From the NCBI GenBank assembly GCA_000433175.1, contig HF986740.1:21980-45482 (forward strand): a stretch of 23,503 nt of DNA, read 5' to 3'. The notes below the pieces were generated by a model. It did not search any database. It saw only the letters and a program-made list of their open reading frames with translations, and had not been told where the DNA came from. Position numbers and translations under genes: made by a program. This stretch comes from Prevotella sp. CAG:1058. Lineage in GTDB: Bacteria > Bacteroidota > Bacteroidia > Bacteroidales > Bacteroidaceae. Position 1 is the first letter of the stretch, and each line of letters starts with the position of its first letter. This document shows positions 6,559 to 15,600 of the stretch, piece by piece.

Positions 6559-7929
6559 ATGGAAAAGAAAAAGAACAGCTTGAAAAGCACGATTGCCGTA
6601 TCGCTTACCAACTATCTTGATGCAGGCGCAATCGTGGCAGGAGCCAGCGGACTAACCCTCTGGCAGCAATACTTAGGACTGACCGAGGGGCATCTCGGCC
6701 TGCTCAACGCCATAAGCGCCAACTGTCTCGGCGCGGCAATCGGTGCAATCATGGGCGGGTTCCTCGCCGACAAATACGGGCGCAAGGCCATTTACACCTA
6801 CAACATGCTGGTGTACATGCTCGGCGTGGCGCTTGTAATGTTCTCTGTCAACTTCCCGATGCTGCTGGCAGGCTTCCTCGTAACGGGCATATCCGTAGGC
6901 GTAGGCGTGCCGGCGTCATGGACATATATATCTGAAAGTTCAGAAGTAGGCAACCGCGGCCGCAACATAGGCATCTCGCAAATGGCATGGGGCATCGGTC
7001 CTACCATAATACTTATACTCGGAACACTGCTGGCACCGCCTACGAGCGGAGCCGACAGCGCAGGCCTGCTGTTCGCACCTGTGGTAGAGGCACTTGCCGG
7101 CGTAGTGCTCGGCGACGGCGCCAACGGCGTAGCCCTCAACGTGTTCAGCAGCCGCATAGTCTTCGCCTCGCTGTTCGTCGTGGCGTTCATAGCATGGCTG
7201 CTGCAACGCCGTCTTGACGAGTCGGAGGAATGGAAGGCCGAGAAAGCCAAGCAAGGCGGCAAGAGCCAGGGCAGCGTATTCTCGTCGTTCGGCACGCTCT
7301 TCACCAACAAGGTGAACATCCGCACGATACTCTTCCTCGCCGGAATCTACCTCACTTGGAACCTCGTAAGCTCTGTAATGGGCTTTTTCCAGCAGCACAT
7401 ATACGAGACGGCAGGCGGCCTTTCAAACCAGCACGCCAACATGTTGTCCGTTGCCCAGTGGGTCATCATTATCGTGACGACCTTCATTTTCTCAATGATT
7501 GTCGATAAGGTAAACCAGCGCTGGCTCTACTTCTTCGGCGTAGGCATGGGCGTAGTTGCATGGATAATAATAGTAACCATCGGCGTAAACAGCATAGCCG
7601 GCCTTTTGTTCTTCACACTGATATGGGGCATCCAGGCAGGTATCTCCGTACAATCGTTCTACGCCCTGTGGGCGTCTGAACTTTTCCCGGCCAAATACAG
7701 GGCTGCCGCGCAGGGCATAATGTTCTTCATCGTGCGCGGCGTATCGGCACTCTGGGGCCTGGGCTTCGTCTACATCTACGGCGAAAACGGTGAGGGCTTC
7801 ACACTCGCCGCATACATAATGATGGCCCTGCTGCTCGTATCCCTTATTATCGGAACAATATGGACACCTAAGACACAGGGTAAAACTCTCGAACAAATAA
7901 CAAAAGAAAGATATGGCGACAACATCTAA
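6559..7929 (+). CDS. MFS sugar transporter, inner membrane
   Basis: 456 residues with about 12 hydrophobic segments and no cleaved signal. It belongs to the sugar-porter-like branch of the major facilitator superfamily: the loop between helices 2 and 3 has GGFLADKYGRK (residues 67-77), a charged cytoplasmic loop lies near residues 215-245 (RRLDESEEWKAEKAK), the late helix segment ASELFPAKYRAAAQG resembles the family signature, and the C-terminal tail PKTQGKTLEQITKERYG is typical. A hydrophobic insertion of about 35 residues lies between helices around 160-195. It probably carries a mono- or small oligosaccharide by proton symport; the substrate is not shown. The next gene starts 17 bases before its stop, so the carrier and a glycosidase without signal peptide are made together, pointing to uptake of a rhamnose-containing sugar. 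Confidence 0.88.
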   Translation: MEKKKNSLKSTIAVSLTNYLDAGAIVAGASGLTLWQQYLGLTEGHLGLLNAISANCLGAAIGAIMGGFLADKYGRKAIYTYNMLVYMLGVALVMFSVNFPMLLAGFLVTGISVGVGVPASWTYISESSEVGNRGRNIGISQMAWGIGPTIILILGTLLAPPTSGADSAGLLFAPVVEALAGVVLGDGANGVALNVFSSRIVFASLFVVAFIAWLLQRRLDESEEWKAEKAKQGGKSQGSVFSSFGTLFTNKVNIRTILFLAGIYLTWNLVSSVMGFFQQHIYETAGGLSNQHANMLSVAQWVIIIVTTFIFSMIVDKVNQRWLYFFGVGMGVVAWIIIVTIGVNSIAGLLFFTLIWGIQAGISVQSFYALWASELFPAKYRAAAQGIMFFIVRGVSALWGLGFVYIYGENGEGFTLAAYIMMALLLVSLIIGTIWTPKTQGKTLEQITKERYGDNI

Positions 7930-10000
7930 AGCAACATGGATTTGGTATCCGGGCGACTACGAAATATGGCTGGGCAATAAGATGAACAACCGCCGCACAG
8001 ACCGCGGCGCATACTTCCCGCCGTTCTGGAAACAGGACAGCCATTACGTAACGGTCGAATTCAGCAAGGCTGTAGAGCTGACTGAAGAAGAAACACTGAC
8101 CATAGCCACGGAGGGCGACTACAACATAAAGATAGACGGCAAAATGCTGTTCGGCATGCCCAAGCAGTTCACACTGTCTGCCGGCAGCCACCGCATAAAC
8201 ATCAAGGTGCACAACCAGGCAACTCCGCCGGCACTGTACATAAGCGGCAAGACCGTATTCACCGACGCGACATGGAACGTAACGTTCGAGGACAAGGAGT
8301 GGATTGACGAGAGCGGCAAGGCCAGCGACACGTCGTCAACAGTCTACATGTCGGCCGGATGCTGGAACTTCGACAAGCAGGACGAACTGCCGTCAGGCTT
8401 CAAACTAAGCCGCAAACACTTTGACGCGGTTGGGAACGACGGCGGACTGTACGATTTCGGGCGCGAGACATTCGGCTATGCCATACTTAACGGGATAAAG
8501 GGCAACGGCACGATTGACCTGTATTACGGTGAAAGCGAGGAAGAAGCACGCGACAAGGAACATTGCGAGACGCTCGACAAACTCGTTGTCGAGGACGGCA
8601 AGATAACCGACCTTGCCACGGGAAAGACCGAGGAACTGTCAGCCGCCTACACCATGGGCAACAGCAAGGCGTTCCGTTTCATCTACGTGGAAACCGCCGG
8701 ATGCACGGTTGAAAGCATAAGCATGGACTACGAATACATGCCGGAAGAGGAGAAAGGCTCGTTCAAGTGCAACGACGAGGAGCTTAACCGCATCTGGGAA
8801 ATAGGCGCTTACACGATGCAGCTAACCTCGCGCGAGTTCTTCATCGACGGCATAAAGCGCGACCGTTGGGTGTGGAGCGGAGACGCATCGCAGAGCTACC
8901 TGATGAACTTTTACCTCTTCAACGACAACGACATGGTAAAGCGCACCACATGGCTGCTTGCAGGCAAGGCTCCGGTTACAAGCCACATTAACACAATAAT
9001 GGACTACACCTTCTACTGGTTCATCTCCATTTACGATTACTACCTGTACAGCGGCGACAGCCATTTCCTGACTCAGATTTACCCGACCATGCAGACCTAC
9101 ATGGACTACGTGCTCGGACGCACCGACAACGACGGGATGGTTGAAGGCATGACTGGCGACTGGGTGTTCGTAGACTGGGCAGACAAGCCCATGGACAAGC
9201 AGGGACAGCTGGCGTTCGAGCAGATTCTTTTCAGGAAATCACTTGAGTCGATTGCCACCGTGGCACGCATCGTCAACGACGCAGAGAGTGCAGTGAAGTA
9301 CCAGAAACTAGCCGACGCAATAGGCGAAAAGCTCCTGCCCTACTTCTGGAACGACAGCGCAAAGGCGCTGATGCACAACCGCAAGGACGGCAAGCAGAGC
9401 CAGGACATCTTCCGTTACCCCAACATGTTCGCCATAATGTATGGTTACCTTGACAAGGAGAAGCAGGAAACCGTCAAGAACTCTGTAATACTTAACGACG
9501 ACGTCATAAAGATAACCACCCCCTACATGCGCTTCTACGAGCTTGAAGCCTTGTGCATGCTCGGCGAGCAAGACCAGGTAATGAAGGAAATGAAAGCATA
9601 CTGGGGCGGCATGCTCAAGGAAGGTGCGACATCGTTCTGGGAGAAATACAACCCCGACGAACACGGCCGCGAAAAACTGGCCATGTACGGACGTCCTTAC
9701 GGCAAGAGCCTCTGCCACGCATGGGGAGCAAGCCCGATATACCTTTTGGGCAGGTATTACCTCGGCGTACAGCCTACCAAACCCGGATACGAGGAATATA
9801 CGGTAAGGCCGTGCCTCGGCGGACTTGATTGGATGGAAGGCAACGTGCCCACTCCTTTCGGCACTGTTTATGTGAAAATGGACAAGAACACTGTCACAGT
9901 GAAAAGCGACGGCGGCAAAGGAACACTGATTGCCGGCATCGGAGAAGACGAAAAACATATCGAAATAAAACCAGGAAAAGAAATTACTATAAACTTATGA
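7913..10000 (+). CDS. GH78 alpha-L-rhamnosidase-like enzyme, no signal peptide (cytoplasmic)
   Basis: 695 residues. It begins directly with the first fold element (ATWIWYPGDYEIWLGNKM), and an in-frame TAA stop at 7898-7900 with no start codon between leaves no room for a signal peptide, so it should act in the cytoplasm. N-terminal beta-sandwich domains reach about residue 270; the (alpha/alpha)6 barrel then carries the GH78 motif DGIKRDRWVWSGDA at 312-325, and a C-terminal beta domain follows about residue 600. By spacing, Asp312, Asp317 and Asp324 match the Asp, general-acid Glu and Asp of RhaB-type enzymes, so the acid position is Asp here. Glu577 (SFWEKY) fits the catalytic base. It overlaps the transporter gene by 17 bases and the next gene by ATGA. 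BT1001, a GH78 from RG-II degradation, is the likely counterpart. Confidence 0.87.
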   Translation: MATTSKATWIWYPGDYEIWLGNKMNNRRTDRGAYFPPFWKQDSHYVTVEFSKAVELTEEETLTIATEGDYNIKIDGKMLFGMPKQFTLSAGSHRINIKVHNQATPPALYISGKTVFTDATWNVTFEDKEWIDESGKASDTSSTVYMSAGCWNFDKQDELPSGFKLSRKHFDAVGNDGGLYDFGRETFGYAILNGIKGNGTIDLYYGESEEEARDKEHCETLDKLVVEDGKITDLATGKTEELSAAYTMGNSKAFRFIYVETAGCTVESISMDYEYMPEEEKGSFKCNDEELNRIWEIGAYTMQLTSREFFIDGIKRDRWVWSGDASQSYLMNFYLFNDNDMVKRTTWLLAGKAPVTSHINTIMDYTFYWFISIYDYYLYSGDSHFLTQIYPTMQTYMDYVLGRTDNDGMVEGMTGDWVFVDWADKPMDKQGQLAFEQILFRKSLESIATVARIVNDAESAVKYQKLADAIGEKLLPYFWNDSAKALMHNRKDGKQSQDIFRYPNMFAIMYGYLDKEKQETVKNSVILNDDVIKITTPYMRFYELEALCMLGEQDQVMKEMKAYWGGMLKEGATSFWEKYNPDEHGREKLAMYGRPYGKSLCHAWGASPIYLLGRYYLGVQPTKPGYEEYTVRPCLGGLDWMEGNVPTPFGTVYVKMDKNTVTVKSDGGKGTLIAGIGEDEKHIEIKPGKEITINL

Positions 10001-12639
10001 AAACAGCAAGAAATCTACTGCTTTCAGGCATAGCTATAACCTTGGCAAGTTGTGGAAGTACGACAACAAAGGTTACAAGCGAAAAAGGAATACCGCAAAC
10101 GCAATATGCGGCATCCCTTGTGGACAATTATATTCCCTCAATGCAAAAGGGATATAAAATCAACATCAAGGTGGCTGACGAAAATTCAGGCCTTGCCCAA
10201 GAAGGATTTACCATAAAAAGAAAAGGAAAGAAGATTGACATAATCGGCAATGATGCGTCAGGTGCCATTTACGGAACCAACCGCCTGCTCGAGTATTTCA
10301 ACCAGTACGGCAACCTGGAGACGCCCGAAATAATCGTAGACACTCCCGAAATGAAGATTCGCGGTGCGTGCGTAGGACTGCAAAAGACAGTCTACCTGCC
10401 AGGACACAAGGTTTACGAGTATCCCTATACACCGGAAAACTTCCCGTGGTTCTATGACAAGGAACTGTGGATAAAGTATCTCGACATGCTCGCAGCCGAC
10501 AACATGAACGCCGTTTTCTTGTGGAACGGCCACCCGTTCGCGTCATTGGTCAAACTCGAAGACTATCCGTTCGCCACCGAAGTCGACGACGCCACAATGG
10601 AGAAGAACCAGGAAATGTTCTCATTCCTCACCACCGAGGCGCAAAAACGCGGCATCCGCGTAATACAGATGTTCTACAACATCCTCGTATCAAAGCCCTT
10701 CGCCGACCACTACGGAATAGTAACGCAAGACCGTAACCGCCCAATCACGCCGCTGATAAGCGACTATACGCGCAAGAGCATTGCCGCTTTCATCCAGAAA
10801 TATCCCAATGTCGGCTTCCTCGTGTGCCTCGGCGAGGCCATGGCAACAATCGACGACGACGTTGAATGGATGACAAAGACAATCATACCGGGCATCAAAG
10901 ACGGTCTGAAAGCATCGGGACGCACCGACGAGCCGCCTATCATCCTGCGCTCTCACGACACCGACGGGCCAAGGGTTCTTAAAGAGTCGCTGCCGCTCTA
11001 CAAAAACATATACACCATGACCAAGTACAACGGCGAATCATTGACGACGTATGAGCCTGGAGGTCCATGGGGAGAGACGCAGAAACAGCTTAGCAGCGTG
11101 GCTCCGATACACATAAGCAACGTGCACATCCTGGCCAACCTCGAGCCATGGCGCTGGAGTTCACCGACCTTTACACAAAAAGCCGTGCAGGCAATGCACC
11201 GCGTACACGGCGCCAACGGACTACACCTGTACCCGCAGGCAAGTTACTGGGACTGGCCATACACGGCCGACAAGCTGCCCGGCGGCGAACGCCTGTTGCA
11301 GATTGACCGCGACTGGATGTGGTACGCAGCATGGGGACGCTACTCATGGAACTGCCACCGCGGCGATGACCTAGCTTATTGGGAGAAACGCCTGGCTGAC
11401 TATTACGGCACAGACACCAACACAGCAAAACGCATAATCGAAGCATACGACGAGAGCGGGGAAATTGCGCCCAAGCTGTTAAGGCGTTTCGGCATAACTG
11501 AAGGCAACCGCCAGACCCTGCTTCTCGGAATGAAGATGAGCCAGCTGGTAAACCCTTACAAGTACACGGTGTACGAAGAATTCTACCAGAGCTGTGGTCC
11601 GAAAGGCGAGAAACTCATCGAATACATGGAAAAAGAATGGAAACATCAGAAACATGTAGGCGAACTCCCTATCGACATAGTTAACCAATGCGTGGCACAT
11701 GGCGATAAGGCAGTGGCTGCAATAAGCGGACTCAGCGATAAGATAACAAAGAACAAGGACGAATTCAACCGTCTCGTAAACGACATTAACTGCTATAAGG
11801 ACTTCGCATACTCCTTCAAATACAAGGTGCTGGCTGCCCAACAGGCACTGAACTACAAATGGAGCAAAGAAATCGAGTATCTTAAGAAAGCCGTACCACT
11901 GCTTGAAAAGAGTAATTCATACTACATGCAGCTTGTCGACAAGACAAAGAACACATATTATTACGCCAACAGCATGCAGACTTCACAGCGCCGAGTACCT
12001 GTCGGTGGAGACAATGGCAAGTTCAAGACATGGGAGGAAATGGTACCCGTCTATGAGGATGAACTTGCCAGCCTCAAGGCAAATATAAAGATGCTTGAGT
12101 CACCCAAGGTTGAAGAAAACGGCAAGGAAGCTCTTGTAAAAGCAGAAAACGCACCAGTAAAGCTTATCAGCAACTACAAAAGGATAAAACTTGAAAAAGG
12201 TGCAAAGCTATTCGAAAACCGTGACGAAGCCATCGACTCGCTGGCTCCGGAGCTTGAAGGTCTCGAGGCATTGGTAATGAACCGCGACACGACACGCATC
12301 GTTGGAGGAACAGTTGAGTTTGAGACCGACAAACCGGTGAAAATGCTTGTGGGCTTCTTCATAGACGACCAAAACAAGTTCGCAAGTCCTCCGAAACTCG
12401 AAATCGACGCAACCGGCAACGAATTCGGACAGGCAGAACCTGTAATAAGCAATGCCATCAGCATGTCAAACATGCCGATCGTGAACATACACGCATACCA
12501 CCTGCAACCCGGACACCACACAATCCGCCTGCCTAAGGGCATTATCATGGTTGCCGGATTCACTGACACCGACATGAAAATAAGAGACGCCAAGCTCAAC
12601 GGACTAAGCAACGAAGTTGACTGGTTGTTCATGAAATAA
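9997..12639 (+). CDS. GH138 alpha-D-galacturonidase-type lipoprotein
   Basis: 880 residues from the ATG that overlaps the GH78 stop (ATGA). An upstream in-frame ATG (9829) lies deep in GH78 and is unlikely. Residues 1-19 are a lipoprotein signal with lipobox LASC (Cys19); no acidic run follows, so a periplasm-facing anchor is likely. Next come a GH20b/GH67N-like domain (GNDASGAIYGTNRLLEYF) and a TIM barrel. For GH138 BT0997 the acid/base Glu294, nucleophile Glu361 and specificity residues Arg332 and Arg521 are reported. Here Glu280 (CLGEAMA) and Glu347 (KYNGESL) have the same 67-residue spacing, Arg318 (ILRSHD) fits the same offset, and Arg505 (GNRQTL) is two off. GH138 removes alpha-linked galacturonate from rhamnose in RG-II chain A. 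It is followed after 9 bases by the GH137-GH2 gene, as in BT0996/BT0997. Confidence 0.86.
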   Translation: MKTARNLLLSGIAITLASCGSTTTKVTSEKGIPQTQYAASLVDNYIPSMQKGYKINIKVADENSGLAQEGFTIKRKGKKIDIIGNDASGAIYGTNRLLEYFNQYGNLETPEIIVDTPEMKIRGACVGLQKTVYLPGHKVYEYPYTPENFPWFYDKELWIKYLDMLAADNMNAVFLWNGHPFASLVKLEDYPFATEVDDATMEKNQEMFSFLTTEAQKRGIRVIQMFYNILVSKPFADHYGIVTQDRNRPITPLISDYTRKSIAAFIQKYPNVGFLVCLGEAMATIDDDVEWMTKTIIPGIKDGLKASGRTDEPPIILRSHDTDGPRVLKESLPLYKNIYTMTKYNGESLTTYEPGGPWGETQKQLSSVAPIHISNVHILANLEPWRWSSPTFTQKAVQAMHRVHGANGLHLYPQASYWDWPYTADKLPGGERLLQIDRDWMWYAAWGRYSWNCHRGDDLAYWEKRLADYYGTDTNTAKRIIEAYDESGEIAPKLLRRFGITEGNRQTLLLGMKMSQLVNPYKYTVYEEFYQSCGPKGEKLIEYMEKEWKHQKHVGELPIDIVNQCVAHGDKAVAAISGLSDKITKNKDEFNRLVNDINCYKDFAYSFKYKVLAAQQALNYKWSKEIEYLKKAVPLLEKSNSYYMQLVDKTKNTYYYANSMQTSQRRVPVGGDNGKFKTWEEMVPVYEDELASLKANIKMLESPKVEENGKEALVKAENAPVKLISNYKRIKLEKGAKLFENRDEAIDSLAPELEGLEALVMNRDTTRIVGGTVEFETDKPVKMLVGFFIDDQNKFASPPKLEIDATGNEFGQAEPVISNAISMSNMPIVNIHAYHLQPGHHTIRLPKGIIMVAGFTDTDMKIRDAKLNGLSNEVDWLFMK

Positions 12640-12648
12640 TATTAGGAA

Positions 12649-15600
12649 ATGGTAAAGAACATCATACTCATACTGCTCCTGCTGGTATCTGCTGACTCAC
12701 AGGCGCAAAACAGGCGCAACCGCCGCGCGCAAGCAAAGGCAGTTGTAAAGACTGTCGTCAGCCAAAACGAAATGCGCAGGGTATATGAAAAAGCAAGGAC
12801 TCCATACAAATACGGCCTGGTAATAGCCCCCGAGAGCAATGACCGTAAGATTGACTGCCCCACTGTGTTCCGTGAAGGCGACACGTGGTACATGACATAC
12901 GTGTGCTACAACGGTTCAAACGGCACTAACGGACGCGGCTACGAGACTTGGCTTGCAAAGAGCCAAGACCTCTTGCACTGGAAAACATTGGGACGTGTCT
13001 TGGCCTTCGGCAAAGAAGGCTGGGACATGAACCAGCGTGGCGGTTTCCCCGCCCTGATCGATTACGAATGGGGCGGCAGCTACAACATCCAGAAGTTCAA
13101 GGACCGTTATTGGATGACCTACATCGGCGGAGCCGGCACCGGCTACGAGGCTGTCAACGCACCGCTGAGCATCGGCCTTGCTTCAACAGACGGGGACATC
13201 ACACAGGCACACCAGTGGGAAACCTACAAGAAACCTATCTTGTCGTACAACGACAAGAACGCACAATGGTGGGAGCAGTTGACCCAGTACAAAAGCACCG
13301 TCTACATGGTGGACAAAGAGAAGTTCGGCTACCAGTTCATGATGTTCTATAACGCCGGAGGAAAAGACGAAACGCATCCAAAGGGCGAGCGCATAGGCAT
13401 TGCTTTTTCAAACGACATGAAGAAATGGCGCCGCTACAAGGACAATCCTATCTTCGCACACGACAGCGACGGCACCATAACCGGCGACGCGCAGATAGTA
13501 AAGATGGGCAACCTTTACGTGATGTTCTACTTCTCCGCATTCAATCCGACACGCGAATACAACGCATTCAACACATTTGCGGCCAGTTACGACATGATAC
13601 ATTGGACCGACTGGCAAGGCGAAGACCTTATCTATCCGTCGAAGCCTTACGACGAGATGTTCGCCCACAAGAGCTGCGTTATCTATCATGACGGAGTGGT
13701 CTACCACTTCTATTGCGCTGTAAACAACAGCGACCAGCGAGGCATAGCCGTAGCGACAAGCAAACCAATGGGCAAGAGCGAGGTTAACTTTCCCCGCCCC
13801 AACGCCACAGGCAAACGCTTCATCGCATCACTGAACGACAACTGGGAAATAACCTACGACCGCAAAACATTCGTAAAAGACATACCCTACAACCTCGACG
13901 ACTACTACGGCGCACTACAGAAAATACACGGCAACCTGCACGGACGCGCCGATTTCAAAAAGAAATTCACCGCTCCCAACATGGAGGGCAAGCAGTACTT
14001 CATCCGCTTCGAAGGCGTAGGCACATACGCTGAAGTCACCCTCAACGGCAAGCGCCTCGGTCGGTACGACATCGGACGAACTACCAAGACCGTCGACATA
14101 ACCAACAGCGTCCGCAAAGGAGGCGAAAACGAGCTTGAAGTAAGGGTATCACACCCAAAGGGAATAACAGACATGCCGTGGGTGTGCGGAGGCTGTAGCT
14201 CCGAATGGGGCTTCAGCGAAGGGTCGCAACCGTTCGGCATCTACCGTCCCGTCGTACTCGAAATAACCGACAAGACACGCATAGAACCTTACGGCGCACA
14301 CATCTGGAACAACGCAACAGCCGACAGCCTGTTTGTTGAAACGGAAGTCAAGAACTACGGACAGACCGTCGACACAATCAGCGTAATCAGCAAAATATGC
14401 GACAAGAGCGGCAAGCAGGTAATACGCCTGACCGACAACATAACGATAAAGCCGGGCGAGACAAAGATTGTAAAACAATCGTCGGCGATAAAGGACGCAC
14501 GCCTTTGGAGTCCCGAAGACCCTTACCTCTACACGCTCAACACAATACTGAAACGCTCGGGCAAGGCCACCGACGACCTTGCAACACCGTTCGGAGTGCG
14601 CACTTCGAGCTGGCCGCTCAACCGTAACGACGGCGACCAGCGCTTCTACCTCAACGGCAAGCCCGTCTTCATCAACGGAGTCTGCGAGTACGAACACATG
14701 TTCGGACAGAGCCACGCTTTCTCCGACGCACAGATAGACGCACGAATCAAGGAGGTGAAAGACGCCGGATTCAACGCATTCCGCGACGCCCACCAGCCAC
14801 ACAACCTGCGCTACAAGGACCTGATAGACAAAGAAGGCATACTGTGGTGGCCCCAGTTCTCAGCCCACATCTGGTATGACACGCCCCAGTTCCGCGAGAG
14901 TTTCAAGCGTCACCTGAGGCAATGGGTGAAGGAGCGCCGCAACTCGCCGTCAATCATCCTATGGGGACTGCAGAACGAGAGCACCCTGCCGGCCGACTTT
15001 GCCAAGGAGTGCATGGACATAATAAAGGAAATGGACCCGATGTGTGCCACCATGCGCCTTGTGACAACTTGCAACGGCGGTGACGGAACAGACTGGAACG
15101 TGGTGCAGAACTGGAGCGGCACGTATGGCGGAAAACTTGAAAACTATGCCAACGAGCTGAAACGCCCCGACCAGCTGCTCAACGGCGAATACGGTGCGTG
15201 GCGCAGCGTAGGCAACCATACGGGCGAACGTTACACCGAAGAGAAATTCTGCGACATACTCGAACGCAAGGTGCAACTGGCCGAAAGCGTAAGGGACAGC
15301 GTGTGTGGACAGTTCCAGTGGATACTGCAAAGCCACGACAACCCCGGCCGGCGCCAGCCCGACGAAGGACTGAGGCGTGTGGACAAGGTAGGCCCGTTCA
15401 ACCACAAGGGCATCTTCACGGCATGGGAACAGCCGACAGACGCCCTGTACATGTACAAGTCGCACTACACACCGGCCGACAAGGAGCCTATGGTCTACAT
15501 CGTGCCCTTCGATGTCGAGAAATACATACAGAAACAGAAAAACGAAGCTAACGGCATTGTAGACTCGGCGCTTGTCAACATTTCCGACGAAATACGCGTT

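Noticed and set aside
9829..9996. Upstream start for the GH138 gene
   Set aside because: This extension lies within GH78, is full of Arg/His, and would bury the lipoprotein signal that starts cleanly at 9997.
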